Source of the DNA: Methylophilus sp. Leaf416
Lineage (GTDB): Bacteria > Pseudomonadota > Gammaproteobacteria > Burkholderiales > Methylophilaceae
DNA: 64,000 bases
Assembly: GCF_001424665.1 (NCBI RefSeq)
Contig: NZ_LMQS01000001.1
Coordinates: forward strand, 497,225-561,224
Reading direction: 5' to 3'
In this document: positions 1-9,321 of the stretch, piece after piece
Position numbering within the stretch: position 1 is the stretch's first letter
Layout: every line of letters starts with the position of its first letter
Notes under the pieces: model-generated
Seen by the model: only the letters and a program-made list of their open reading frames with translations
Told to the model about the DNA's origin: nothing
Database searches by the model: none
Position numbers and translations under genes: made by a program

Positions 1-352
1 AGATCCCGAAACCAGTTCCAGTCTGATACACATCAACCACACTCGCGCCCAGGCTACTAAAATCAAATCCCGCAAAGCGGTGAACGCCATTCTGGGAGCT
101 GTCTTCATTGGTGAACTGATAGTAAAAGTCAAAACCTGTGGCGGTTTGATATACGGCAGAACGGGCGGTACCGTTGTAACTGATATTACTGATGGCCGTG
201 ATAGCACTATCAATCAAAGTGCCACCAAAACCGCTGGCTACGATATCTACGCTAGTGGCCGAAGAATTCGACACGAGTACGGTGGCATGGGCACTACTCA
301 TTACACCTGCCATAGCAAGGGTAAGGACTAAAATTTTCATTTTCAAATGCAT
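1..352 (-). CDS. Secreted protein, N-terminal part only (possible PEP-CTERM type)
   Basis: This reading frame enters from the left edge and starts at 352; the C-terminal part lies outside the window. An AAGGAG ribosome-binding site sits six bases before the ATG at 352. A second ATG at 340 is less well placed. The first 24 or so residues form a signal peptide (basic start, hydrophobic core LVLTLAMAGV, then SSAHA before the cleavage site). The mature part is rich in Ser, Thr, Gly and Ala with few charged residues, like exported PEP-CTERM or similar surface proteins of betaproteobacteria. The C-terminal sorting signal that would prove this is not visible. Function unknown. Confidence 0.6.
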   Translation of the reverse strand, partial: MHLKMKILVLTLAMAGVMSSAHATVLVSNSSATSVDIVASGFGGTLIDSAITAISNISYNGTARSAVYQTATGFDFYYQFTNEDSSQNGVHRFAGFDFSSLGASVVDVYQTGTGFGI

Positions 353-887
353 GTCGAGCTCCTTAAGGGGAAGGGATAGCGCAATAAATCAGGTGAACTC
401 TTGCGCTGATATGCATCATTACTGATTGCAAACGTGAGTTCTGTACGCTAGAACACTTATCAAAAAAGAGTTCTGGCGTTGGTTGTTTTTTGCCTAATTC
501 AGTGCAAAAGCAATGAAGACCACCTGGATAAAATTGCCGCTTGAGCTTGGATAAACAGGGTTTATTTTGGGTGATGTTGAGTGATCTTATGCCTGCCCCT
601 GTGTTCGATAGCGTACAGACACTAATTCAATAACATCTCAATATATGACTTATAAATGTGCTGCAGTTGCCAGAAGATAAATCAATTGCAGAGGACTTTT
701 AGAAACGTAACTTGTGCTTGTTTAACAGGTGATGAGTTTGTACCACTTAACTCTTTCCCTATGGCTATCCCCTCCATAAGAAAAGGGAAATCCCGCTTCG
801 GCGGGATTTTTTTGCTAGATACGCATTGAAAGATTACAAACCTGTAATGCGCGAAACCGCACACAGGAGAGAAGCCAGTCCAGGTTG
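353..887. other. Gene-free stretch with an orphan plus-strand terminator
   Basis: I see no convincing protein-coding gene in these 535 bases. The left part must carry the promoter of the secreted-protein gene. Near the right end is a strong intrinsic terminator reading on the plus strand, although no plus-strand gene lies upstream in the window. This leaves room for a small RNA ending at about 813. The minus-strand frame at 682-927 overlaps the end of the glycosidase and has no family resemblance. Confidence 0.5.
788..813 (+). terminator. Intrinsic terminator with UUCG loop
   Basis: AAATCCCGC-TTCG-GCGGGATTT forms a nine-pair stem closed by a UUCG tetraloop and runs into seven T on the plus strand. 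On the minus strand the tail is interrupted (TTTCCCTTTT), so plus-strand use is favoured. It may still help end the minus-strand glycosidase operon. Confidence 0.75.
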
Positions 888-2051
888 TTAATTGATAATA
901 GTGGCAATGACTGGCTTGATTTGCCAATCATGCAAAATGTCTGCCAGTGGCGTATACACTGGTCTTTGACCGGTATTATCAGCATAGCCTAACAACCCTG
1001 CCGGGCAATGCCGGTTATCATCCCAACCTGGATAATCCACCACAGGATAGAGACAGACGCCATCAATCGGAATTCCGGATATTTGCGCTTTAGCCACTTC
1101 ATTAAAAATATAGCTTGCCCAGGCTGCGCGGTTTTCTCCTTCAGCACCCGTTTCCGCCACCAGCATGCGCCGTCCATAGCGCAAATATACTTCAGCCAGC
1201 ATGTCGTACAAAGGCCGGTAAGCCGGCGACGTGGGAGACACTTTTTCACCTCCGATATACCACTGGTTATTGCTGTAATAATTCAGACCGACAATATCCA
1301 GATATTTAGGATCGCCGCCTAAGCCAGGCCATGCTTCACCAATCAGCATATCTAACGCTTCAAATTGTGCTTGTCGATAAGCTTCAGCCTGGCCTTTATC
1401 TCTTGGTCGGTCAATTCTGGGTAATACGTTAATCAACGGCTCAGCGGTGATGAAACGTGCACGAGGGTCTACCTCCCGTATAGCCTCAATCGCAGCGATG
1501 GTAGCACGCACGAGTTGATGTTTCAGCTCCAGTGCGCGTCCCTTCGCTAAAGGATTAAAAAAGGCGACTTCTCCACCGGCCCAGGCCCAAAACGACATTT
1601 CGTTGACTGGGCAAAATAGCGGGATAGTATCTGTTTCATTTTTAATCACGCGTGCCACTTCAGAAGCAAACCGCGAAAACCGTTTCACAAATTCTGGACG
1701 CCAGATGTTCAATCCATCCGGGATGCCATAGTGACTCAGATCCCAGATAACCTGAACTTGAGCGTGATGGGCAGCCTTCACCAGTGGTAAAAAACTTGAC
1801 CAATCATATTCACCTGGCCGGGTTTCAATCAAATGCCATCGCAGGCCATCACGTATGGTTTTAAGCCCATGCGCACTAAGTGCCATGTAATCTTCAAGTG
1901 CCCACCTGTCATGCCTGGTAGAAGCAATCAGGTCCAGCCGTCGCCCATCTCGTCTACGATGTGTCGAACATTCAAACCCGCCCATAAAAAAACTGTTGAA
2001 ACTTTCAGAAGGTTGCAACTTAGGTCTCTTTAAGCGCAGTAGCCATGACAA
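888..2051 (-). CDS. Clan-A glycoside hydrolase (beta-glucosidase/beta-galactosidase-like)
   Basis: The 387-residue product resembles TIM-barrel glycosidases of the BglB/COG2723 type that use two glutamates. The likely acid/base Glu is in the PVNEMSFWAW segment (about residue 150) and the likely nucleophile in VAETGAEG (about residue 300). There is no signal peptide, so it should act in the cytoplasm. It is the last gene of a three-gene cassette and overlaps the end of glf by 32 bases if the ATG at 2051 is used; an ATG at 1985 would remove the overlap. The context suggests it trims or recycles a glycan made by its neighbours. The substrate cannot be read from the sequence, and the exact GH family is uncertain. 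Confidence 0.75.
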   Translation of the reverse strand: MSWLLRLKRPKLQPSESFNSFFMGGFECSTHRRRDGRRLDLIASTRHDRWALEDYMALSAHGLKTIRDGLRWHLIETRPGEYDWSSFLPLVKAAHHAQVQVIWDLSHYGIPDGLNIWRPEFVKRFSRFASEVARVIKNETDTIPLFCPVNEMSFWAWAGGEVAFFNPLAKGRALELKHQLVRATIAAIEAIREVDPRARFITAEPLINVLPRIDRPRDKGQAEAYRQAQFEALDMLIGEAWPGLGGDPKYLDIVGLNYYSNNQWYIGGEKVSPTSPAYRPLYDMLAEVYLRYGRRMLVAETGAEGENRAAWASYIFNEVAKAQISGIPIDGVCLYPVVDYPGWDDNRHCPAGLLGYADNTGQRPVYTPLADILHDWQIKPVIATIIN

Positions 2052-3171
2052 GCGCCGAATCAGCCTCTACCGTTACTAATCGCTGGTAAGTTGCCAATGC
2101 CTGACCCACCACCTGGTCCATGTTGTAATACTTGTAAGTGGCCAGACGCCCGACAAAAGTTACTTCCGGGGTTGCCTCTGCCAACGCTTGATATTCTTTA
2201 TACAAAGCTGCATTTTGCGGTCGCGGGATAGGATAGTAAGGATCTCCCTCTGCCTGCGGAACTTCATAAGTCAATGCTGTTTTGTCATGCACTTGCCCGG
2301 TGAGGTATTTATATTCCGTGATACGCGTATGCTTGATCTGTTCATCCGGGTAATTCACCACAGCCACGGACTGGAATTGGGGTTTATCAACTGTCACATG
2401 CCGGAATTCAAGCGAGCGGTATGGCAACTTACCAAAACAATAATCAAAATATTCATCAATAGGCCCGGTAAAAATCAAATGCCCATACTTGATGGTATTT
2501 TTGACGACGCGGTAATCCACATTTAAGAGTGTTTTAATATTGGGATGGTCCACCATCTTTTTAAACATGGCGGTATAGCCATGCAGTGGCATTTGCTGGA
2601 ATTCATCCTGGAAATAGCGGTCATCATCATTCGTTCGTGTAGGCACACGCGAAGTCACCGATTTATCCAACTCAGAAGGATCAAGCCCCCATTGTTTTTT
2701 AGTGTAACCGCGAAAGAATTTTTCGTATAACTCTGTGCCAATCTGGTTGATGACTACATCTTCTGAAGTTTTAATGTCCGCCACAGGTTCGGCGCGCGCT
2801 GCCAGGAATTTCTCGGCCTGTTCAGCATCCATGTTCAAACCATACAACTTGTTCAGTGTTGTTAAATTAATGGGGATGGGCAGCAACTGGCCATCTACAT
2901 CTGCCAGCACGCGATGCTCATACGCGCGCCATTCAGTAAAGCGCGATAAATAGTCCAGGATACGTTGCGAGTTGGTATGAAAAATATGCGGGCCATACTG
3001 ATGAATCAGGATGCCATCATGATTGAAATAATCATAAGCATTGCCGCCAATATGCGGGCGTCGATCAATCAGAAGCACACTTTTGTTAGAATCAGACGCC
3101 AACCGTTCCGCCAGCACGCTACCGGCAAACCCGGCTCCTATAATCAAGTAGTCGAACTCTAATTCAGCCAT
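2020..3171 (-). CDS. glf: UDP-galactopyranose mutase
   Basis: This FAD enzyme converts UDP-galactopyranose to UDP-galactofuranose, the donor for galactofuranose in surface polysaccharides. The 383-residue length is normal. The N-terminus carries the dinucleotide-binding motif GAGFAGSVLAERLA (residues 12-25). The family segments IGGNAYDYF and YGPHIFHT follow, and the usual VGRLATYKYYNMDQV is near the C-terminus. Its ATG shares one base with the stop of the upstream glycosyltransferase (TAATG), which points to translational coupling. A GGGAG site precedes the start. Neighbours on both sides act on sugars, so the cassette probably builds or modifies a Galf-containing glycan. Confidence 0.95.
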   Translation of the reverse strand: MAELEFDYLIIGAGFAGSVLAERLASDSNKSVLLIDRRPHIGGNAYDYFNHDGILIHQYGPHIFHTNSQRILDYLSRFTEWRAYEHRVLADVDGQLLPIPINLTTLNKLYGLNMDAEQAEKFLAARAEPVADIKTSEDVVINQIGTELYEKFFRGYTKKQWGLDPSELDKSVTSRVPTRTNDDDRYFQDEFQQMPLHGYTAMFKKMVDHPNIKTLLNVDYRVVKNTIKYGHLIFTGPIDEYFDYCFGKLPYRSLEFRHVTVDKPQFQSVAVVNYPDEQIKHTRITEYKYLTGQVHDKTALTYEVPQAEGDPYYPIPRPQNAALYKEYQALAEATPEVTFVGRLATYKYYNMDQVVGQALATYQRLVTVEADSALVMATALKET

Positions 3172-4424
3172 TAACTGCTCCCTAACAATACCGGACTTGT
3201 TTGCGATACTTTAGAGAGAAAAGCATTGGCTGGACTGATCTGCAGCTTATCTTCCATCTGCAAATACATTTTTTGCCAGGTTTTATCCCATGACATGCCA
3301 CGCAAAATGCTGTCGGCTTTTGCAGAAATAACAGCAGGATTTTCCATCGCTTCGAGCGCCATCTCGATGGAATCAATGAATGCCTGGCTTTCTGCGGCAA
3401 TGAGCACCAGCTCACTTTCACCATACATGCGGACAACATCATGAATAGGGGTGGAAACCACTGGCCGTCCGCCTGCCAGATATTCCGGTGTTTTGGTGGG
3501 GCTAATAAACCGCGTGGATTGATTAATGGCAAATGGCATTAATGCCACCTTCCAACCACTTAAATATACCGGCAACTCATCATATGTTTTTGGCCCCAGG
3601 TAATGGATATTCGGCAGTCTTGGCAGCGTCTCCGGGTTTATCTTCACAATCGGTCCTATCATTACCAACTGCCAATCCGGGCGCGCGGTAGCAATCTCCC
3701 GAATGAGCGCAACATCAATCCGCTCGTCAATCACGCCATAAAAACCGATTTTTGGTCCAGCTATATTGGCCTGATCGACAGGCTGTTCATTCACGAGTCT
3801 TGCCTTGCCAAAATGCACGGTATCAACGCTACTTGGAATCGGATGCACATTCTGGTGTTGCTTGCGTTTCGTGTCATAGAGGCTGTAGCCACCGGTAAAC
3901 ACAATGTCAGCTTTTTTGAATAAAGCCTTCTCATAACCGAGCAACTCAGGTGGTGCCCCAAGAAAAGCAGAAAGTTCATCCATGCAATCGTAAACAACCA
4001 GCGACGCATTAATATGATCAGTAAACGACAGGCTCATCGGCGTGTAATACCACAATATCGGATCAACGTCGGCAATCATCAGATAGCGATCGAGTAAACT
4101 CCTGAGTAAATCCGTGCCGCCAGTCGTACCTATCTCTCGGGCAGGAATATGCGGGATAAGTACACGAACATCCTCATGTGCCATTTTCACTTCCAGCCAG
4201 GCAGTTTCGCCTTCACTGGCAATCGGTTCTTCAAAAAACAATACCTGGAACATCTTGGAGAAGCGGCTCATCAGATGCTGCGGTCTCTGGTACACAAAAT
4301 CCCAGCGCAAATGTGATAAACATAACAATGCAGGTTTGGAATTACCTGGCAAAGCGAGTAGTCCCTGACTGTTGTGTGCCGCATGCGGCTTGATATTTTT
4401 AACTTCAAAAGGCGACCGACTCAT
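3171..4424 (-). CDS. Glycosyltransferase, GT4/TuaH-like
   Basis: The roughly 417-residue product has a two-domain GT-B layout. An early SHLRWDFVYQRPQHLM segment (about residues 36-51) is typical of TuaH-like transferases. A C-terminal segment SPTKTPEYLAGGRPVVSTP matches the nucleotide-sugar-binding region of family 4 enzymes. No signal peptide or membrane span is seen, so it should act at the inner face of the membrane. I chose the ATG at 4424, which has GAGGAG six bases upstream, over the TTG at 4427. It leads the operon and is coupled to glf, which may supply its UDP-Galf donor; the true donor and acceptor are unproven. Confidence 0.8.
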   Translation of the reverse strand: MSRSPFEVKNIKPHAAHNSQGLLALPGNSKPALLCLSHLRWDFVYQRPQHLMSRFSKMFQVLFFEEPIASEGETAWLEVKMAHEDVRVLIPHIPAREIGTTGGTDLLRSLLDRYLMIADVDPILWYYTPMSLSFTDHINASLVVYDCMDELSAFLGAPPELLGYEKALFKKADIVFTGGYSLYDTKRKQHQNVHPIPSSVDTVHFGKARLVNEQPVDQANIAGPKIGFYGVIDERIDVALIREIATARPDWQLVMIGPIVKINPETLPRLPNIHYLGPKTYDELPVYLSGWKVALMPFAINQSTRFISPTKTPEYLAGGRPVVSTPIHDVVRMYGESELVLIAAESQAFIDSIEMALEAMENPAVISAKADSILRGMSWDKTWQKMYLQMEDKLQISPANAFLSKVSQTSPVLLGSS

Positions 4425-4840
4425 CAACTGCTCCTCATTAAATTTTTAGACCTTGCTTAACTCCTTTGTAGCTTAAGGGTTTGGCAGACCAAACAAAATC
4501 GGCCTTTGAATTATTCTCATGTAGGAGGATATTAAGGATTAAGACGGGTGCAGTTAAACAGGCTCTTTTATTTCACAGAAATAACAACAACATGAAGTAT
4601 TAAGCGGGTTAGCGTACAGTGAAGAGCAGGAAATTATGATCTGTTTTTAGATGTGAAGCCTGCCTAAATTACTTTTATTGCAAACCATCATGGCTAAAAA
4701 GATAGCCTTTGATATTCAAAAAATTCACACGTGATACACAAAAAATATAGCCAGCCCATCAGGCTGGCTATTTTCAGATTGAAGCAATTAACTAAGAAAA
4801 ACTTTAAAGATTTTTGAGTATTTAAGCGTTTAAAAACAGA
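4425..4840. other. Intergenic region, promoter of glycan cassette and katE terminator
   Basis: About 416 bases lie between the start of the glycosyltransferase and the end of the catalase. The stretch is AT-rich. It must contain the promoter of the minus-strand glycan cassette, but no convincing -35/-10 pair stands out. It also holds the hairpin that ends the catalase transcript. No coding gene seen. Confidence 0.5.
4748..4770 (-). terminator. Terminator downstream of katE
   Basis: TAGCCAGCC-catca-GGCTGGCTA forms a nine-pair stem. On the minus strand it is followed by TATTTTTTG, so it fits termination of the catalase message. The plus-strand side (TTTTC) is weaker. Confidence 0.75.
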
Positions 4841-7237
4841 TTAGACCAGCGGCGGGTCTGTTTCACGAGAGTGATCGCGCGGTTTACCCAGTGCAGTGAT
4901 GAATGCTTCAATATTGTCATAAGCGTCATCATCCGCGATAAACAGGCTTGGATCAGGGTTACCATCTGATAAAACTTCCTCAATGCCTGCTTTTTGCAAT
5001 AAGCTTCTTGCCGTATTAGGAACCAGGATAGGTTTGCAATGACGGTATTGATTTTGCAGGAATTCACAGGTGTGGGCATTGAGTGCCAAATTGGCCACCG
5101 ACTGCTCACCCTCGGCGATTACCATCCCATCAAACAGCACGCCAGGCATGGTTTCCAAGGTCGCTTCAACATGAATAGTCTTTCCTTCGGAGGTTTCCAG
5201 CTTGCCTAGTTTAGTGCTCAATATACGTGGTACCCCGCCTTGGGCAAGGATGGCATCATACAAGGCATTGACGTTGGCTCCATTCACACCATGCGCAGCC
5301 AGGATGGCTACACGTTTGGTTTTAATAGTGCCATCACCTGGATAGAAGGTTTCTGACAAAGCTGGTGAGGCATCCAATACGGGAAACGAAATATCGCTGG
5401 CCAAAGGCGCGGCAGCAGGCAAATCAATGCCCAAGCCATCAGCCACTTCCTGAGCCAATGTCTCATCCACATTCACTAACAGGGATACGACCCGTTCGCG
5501 TATGGCAGGCACCTGTATGCGGGTGAGTTCGAACCTGAAGGCATTGATAATGTGCTGCTTTTCAATTTCCGACTGGCTAATCCAGAAAAGCGTTGCTTGA
5601 GAGTAATGGTCAGCAAATTTTTCCGGCTTGCCGCGCACCTTATCCTCCGCGACAGGTTCCGGAAAGCTGGTGAATCCCTGCATACCTGCCTGGAATGGGC
5701 AACCACCGCCTAAGGAGTTGGGTTCATAAGCCACACGGCCGCGTGGAATATTCTGTCTATGCATGCCGTCGCGCTGATTGTTATGAATTTCTTCTAGCGG
5801 CGCATTAATAGGGATTTCATGGAAATTGACACCGCCTAGTCTGGAAATTTGCGTATCCAGATAAGAATGAATGCGGCCCTGTAACAATGGGTCATTAGTG
5901 AAATCTATACCTGGAATAATATGTGCAGTACAGAAAGCAACCTGTTCGGTTTCTGCGAAAAAATTATCCGGATTACGGTTCAGCACTAATTTTCCAACTG
6001 CAACCAGCGGCACCAACTCAACCGGAATCAGTTTGGTCGCATCCAGCACATCAAAGTCAAATTTATCGGCTTCTGCTTCAGTGAATATTTGCAGGCCAAG
6101 TTCCCACTCAGGATAAGCACCCGCTTCAATCGCTTCCCACAAATCACGGCGATGAAAGTCTGGATCGGCGCCACTGATCTTCACTGCTTCATCCCAGGCT
6201 AACGAATGGGTACCTGCCACTGGCGTCCAATGGAACTTGCAGAATACCGATTCATTATTTTCGTTAATTAAACGGAAGGTGTGTACGCCAAAGCCTTGCA
6301 TCGTGCGATAGCTACGGGGAATAGCCCTATCCGACATTTGCCAAAGCAGCATATGGGTTGATTCAGGCATCAGGGAAACAAAATCCCAATAAGTGTCATG
6401 TGCAGAAGAAGCTTGCGGCATGGCATGGTGCGGCTCAGGTTTCACCGCGTGGACCAGATCAGGAAATTTCATCGCATCCTGAATAAAGAACACCGGAATA
6501 TTATTCCCCACCAGATCCCAGTTGCCTGAGTCAGTATAAAACTTAACGGCAAACCCGCGTACGTCCCTGGCTGTATCACTTGAACCGCGCTCACCAGCCA
6601 CTGTAGAGAATCTGACAAAAACCGGTGTTTGTTTGCCCGCCTCATTAAAAGGCGTAGCTTTGGTATATTTGGATAAAGGCTGGTAATTCTCAAAATAACC
6701 GTGTGCTGCAGAACCACGCGCATGCACTACGCGCTCCGGGATACGCTCATGGTCAAAATGTGTAAGCTTCTCACGGAGGATAAAATCTTCCATCGCGGTC
6801 GGACCACGCAGTCCAATTTTAAGAGAGCTTTGATTATCACCAACAGCAACGCCTTGGTTGGTTGTGAGTGTCTGGCCAGCCGAATCAGAACGAACACGAT
6901 CCAAATCGCCTTTTTGCAGATTCTCACCATCTGGCGGACCTTCACCAGTCTTTTCATTGGTATTCAATTCACTGACGGTGCTGGCGCCGACTATTGCGTC
7001 TGGCGCCTCTGAAATCGTACCTGAGAAAGGACAACGTGAAGCTTCACCGTATTCAGAGGATTTTGTGGCATTGTGGGGAAAAGACGTGGAAAGCTCATCC
7101 GACCCTACAAATTTATCTACTAATTTGGTAGGCACTGAATTATCCAAAGCTGAGTCCGGCGGCTCATGGGTAGAAGGTCCAGATACAGTTGATAAAACGG
7201 AACCTAATCCAATTTGAGTCTTCGGTGCTTTAGCCAT
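4841..7237 (-). CDS. katE: Large-subunit (clade 2) catalase, HPII type
   Basis: This enzyme breaks hydrogen peroxide into water and oxygen in the cytoplasm. At 798 residues it belongs to the large-subunit class. The distal-side segment [20 protein letters not shown] contains the catalytic His (about residue 172). The proximal heme tyrosine is in [15 protein letters not shown]. The C-terminal 150 residues form the extra DJ-1/PfpI-like domain ([19 protein letters not shown]). The N-terminal arm before the core is about 40 residues longer than in E. coli HPII, judged by the position of the catalytic His. It is a single-gene unit with its own terminator. Confidence 0.95.
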   Translation of the reverse strand: MAKAPKTQIGLGSVLSTVSGPSTHEPPDSALDNSVPTKLVDKFVGSDELSTSFPHNATKSSEYGEASRCPFSGTISEAPDAIVGASTVSELNTNEKTGEGPPDGENLQKGDLDRVRSDSAGQTLTTNQGVAVGDNQSSLKIGLRGPTAMEDFILREKLTHFDHERIPERVVHARGSAAHGYFENYQPLSKYTKATPFNEAGKQTPVFVRFSTVAGERGSSDTARDVRGFAVKFYTDSGNWDLVGNNIPVFFIQDAMKFPDLVHAVKPEPHHAMPQASSAHDTYWDFVSLMPESTHMLLWQMSDRAIPRSYRTMQGFGVHTFRLINENNESVFCKFHWTPVAGTHSLAWDEAVKISGADPDFHRRDLWEAIEAGAYPEWELGLQIFTEAEADKFDFDVLDATKLIPVELVPLVAVGKLVLNRNPDNFFAETEQVAFCTAHIIPGIDFTNDPLLQGRIHSYLDTQISRLGGVNFHEIPINAPLEEIHNNQRDGMHRQNIPRGRVAYEPNSLGGGCPFQAGMQGFTSFPEPVAEDKVRGKPEKFADHYSQATLFWISQSEIEKQHIINAFRFELTRIQVPAIRERVVSLLVNVDETLAQEVADGLGIDLPAAAPLASDISFPVLDASPALSETFYPGDGTIKTKRVAILAAHGVNGANVNALYDAILAQGGVPRILSTKLGKLETSEGKTIHVEATLETMPGVLFDGMVIAEGEQSVANLALNAHTCEFLQNQYRHCKPILVPNTARSLLQKAGIEEVLSDGNPDPSLFIADDDAYDNIEAFITALGKPRDHSRETDPPLV

Positions 7238-7351
7238 GATATTTATTCCAATTTAATTGATAAGGAGCATGGATTATCGAAAGTTAAATGGAATGCGGTT
7301 ATAAGTGCCTCCTTATTTTGATGTAGGAAGATCGTTTCTTTTTGCTCACAT

Positions 7352-7376
7352 AAAAAAACCCGCGTAATGCGGGTTT
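7352..7376 (-). terminator. Terminator of the 7396-7863 gene
   Basis: AAACCCGC-gtaat-GCGGGTTT is an eight-pair stem followed on the minus strand by a run of seven T. It lies 20 bases past the stop of the small exported protein gene. Confidence 0.85.
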
Positions 7377-7395
7377 GTTTTCCTTGACCTAATAA

Positions 7396-7863
7396 TTACT
7401 GAATATAGCCCTTGATCTCATCTTCTTTCCTGACAGGCGTGGTGAAATCCAGCTTCATTGCGGAAGGATTAGCTTGCCAGTTTGGCGATGAGAAAGCACG
7501 TAAACAGGTAAATGCATTTGGAATATTGCCACTACTGTCTTGCTTACAGATATCAATGGCAGCCACCATGCAACGCGCGCCATTCTCAAAACCCGATCTA
7601 ATCTTGTCCACACACACCGACTCGCCTATCAACGGGCTTACTGACGGGTCATCCATCTTAAGCTTGATTGAATCATAAGCATTTAACTTAGAAGTCACAC
7701 ATTCGTTAAAGCGTGGAATATTTCCTGCATTCCTAAAGTCATGGCAAGTATTCAATTCTTTGGATAACAGGAGCCTGGACGACTTATAGAACCAGGCGTT
7801 TTTTTCTGCATGGGCTGCAAGTACGCAAGTCATTAAAGTTAATGCCAATATAAGCGTTTTCAT
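7396..7863 (-). CDS. Small exported cysteine-containing protein, unknown function
   Basis: The 155-residue product starts with a clear signal peptide (MKTLILALTLMTCVLAAHA, cleavage after AHA near residue 19). The mature part has several cysteines (in NTCHDF, NECVTS, ESVCVDK, ARCMVAAIDICKQ and FTCLRAF), enough for disulfide bonds in the periplasm. I do not recognise a family. It sits alone between the catalase and a divergent lipoprotein gene, and has its own terminator. The gene looks real because of the signal peptide, the cysteine pattern and the terminator. Confidence 0.7.
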   Translation of the reverse strand: MKTLILALTLMTCVLAAHAEKNAWFYKSSRLLLSKELNTCHDFRNAGNIPRFNECVTSKLNAYDSIKLKMDDPSVSPLIGESVCVDKIRSGFENGARCMVAAIDICKQDSSGNIPNAFTCLRAFSSPNWQANPSAMKLDFTTPVRKEDEIKGYIQ

Positions 7864-8147
7864 AATTGAATTAATTGGTTGAGCTTAAAGTGTGAACGTA
7901 TTGAAGATCATTCAGTTTACATCATGAATACAGCCAAAAATGACTCACTTCAGACTGCATATAGCTAGAATCTCTAACTTTGAACGATCAAGTGAATATC
8001 TCGAAGATCTAAAATTTAGATAATCACCGATTCTCCTGAGTCAAACAATACACTGATATATCTACACCCAAATACCCCCATCTATTAAATGTCACCATCC
8101 CAAACAAATCGTCATTACAATTAAGCAAGTAAAGAACGAGGTCTATG

Positions 8148-8555
8148 ATGATAAGAGTATTGATTTCTCTGGTTGCTTTAGGAATAACATCATGCGCACA
8201 ACAGCAATCTATCACCACAACAAATACTTACGAAAAGGCAATGCCGTTTTCTAAAGCTGAAATAAAAAAAGTTGAAGCGAATCAAGAGGGTATATGTGCT
8301 AAATATTCTGCCAAATCAAACATCCGGATAAAACGCATGAAAGCAATCAATGCCTCCATGGATGAGCAAGGCTTAACGCAAAAGCAGAAAAATGAAAGGT
8401 ATGATTATTTAATGTCACACCTTAATGACGGCTTGGAAGACTCTGAACAATGGAAAGATAAGTGTGATGCTTTGAATAAAAAGCTTGATGAAATGTATAA
8501 AGCAAATCAAATAGCTGGTGATAAATACTTAGAACAGCGAACACGTAAATACTAG
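8148..8555 (+). CDS. Small putative lipoprotein, unknown function
   Basis: The roughly 135-residue product starts with a short lipoprotein signal (MIRVLISLVALGITSC) whose lipobox ITSC places the lipidated Cys at residue 16. Two ATG codons stand side by side at 8145 and 8148. The second is better spaced from the GAGG site, so it was chosen. The mature protein is Lys- and Glu-rich and predicted helical, with two further cysteines (GICAKYS and DKCDALN) that might pair. Codon use is clearly more AT-rich than in its neighbours, which may mean later acquisition. No family recognised. Confidence 0.65.
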   Translation: MIRVLISLVALGITSCAQQQSITTTNTYEKAMPFSKAEIKKVEANQEGICAKYSAKSNIRIKRMKAINASMDEQGLTQKQKNERYDYLMSHLNDGLEDSEQWKDKCDALNKKLDEMYKANQIAGDKYLEQRTRKY

Positions 8556-8702
8556 AAGCGGTTATTTGCTTTTAATCTGGGCGAGGAATTCTGATTATCC
8601 AACCTTACATACTCGGACGAACGACAAGTTTTCACCCGCATTTGATTTGGGATTTAGAGCCGTTTTAAATAAAATGGAACACTTAATTTAATAAGTTTCG
8701 AT

Positions 8703-8780
<78 letters not shown>

Positions 8781-8830
8781 CATTTGAGTTCTAGCGGGAA
8801 CCCGCCTGAAAAGAACGCTGAATTATAAAA

Positions 8831-8868
8831 CAAAACCGCATATTCGCTAAGCAGAATATGCGGTTTTG
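8831..8868 (-). terminator. Hairpin terminator after ihfA-merR
   Basis: CAAAACCGCATATTC and GAATATGCGGTTTTG form a perfect 15-pair stem with an eight-base loop. It starts 17 bases past the merR stop. The minus-strand tail TTTTATAATT is moderately T-rich. It probably separates the pheST-ihfA-merR message from tRNA-Pro. Confidence 0.75.
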
Positions 8869-8884
8869 TGTGTCTGGAAGCTAG

Positions 8885-9307
8885 TCAGGCAGCGACTTTG
8901 AGCAGGTTTATTACCTGCTGTAACTGCTCTTTTAAAGCCAAAATATCTACAGTCGGCAATTTTGAAGCTTCAGCTGAGATTGCTGTTGCATTCTGGTTTG
9001 AAGATTCTGTTGCTAAGCGTCCGGCCTTTTCTGCTTTTTCATCCACGCCATCTAACCGATTGCGGGCACCACTGATAGTAAAGCCTTGCTCGTAAAGCAG
9101 TTCACGAATCTTGCGGATAAGCAAAACTTCATGATGCTGGTAGTAGCGACGGTTACCGCGACGTTTAACAGGTTTGAGCTGGGTGAATTCTTGTTCCCAG
9201 TAACGCAATACGTGTGGCTTTACACCGCACAATTCGCTGACTTCACCAATGGTAAAGTAGCGTTTGGCGGGGATAGGCGGTAGCGTGATTTTTTGCGTTT
9301 CGACCAT
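8885..9307 (-). CDS. MerR-family transcriptional regulator
   Basis: The 140-residue protein has an N-terminal winged helix-turn-helix of the MerR type (YFTIGEVSELCGVKPHVLRYWE, residues 17-38), followed by RRGNRRYYQHHEV and a helical C-terminal part. There is no cysteine cluster for metal sensing. A MerR-like gene directly after ihfA is common in beta- and gammaproteobacteria, and this one lies 14 bases after ihfA, so they are almost certainly co-transcribed. Its target genes and signal are not known from the sequence. Confidence 0.9.
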   Translation of the reverse strand: MVETQKITLPPIPAKRYFTIGEVSELCGVKPHVLRYWEQEFTQLKPVKRRGNRRYYQHHEVLLIRKIRELLYEQGFTISGARNRLDGVDEKAEKAGRLATESSNQNATAISAEASKLPTVDILALKEQLQQVINLLKVAA

Positions 9308-9321
9308 GTGTAAATACTAAA

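Noticed and set aside
682-927. Minus-strand open frame of 81 codons overlapping the end of the glycosidase
   Set aside because: It covers the orphan terminator, has no ribosome-binding site and no family pattern.
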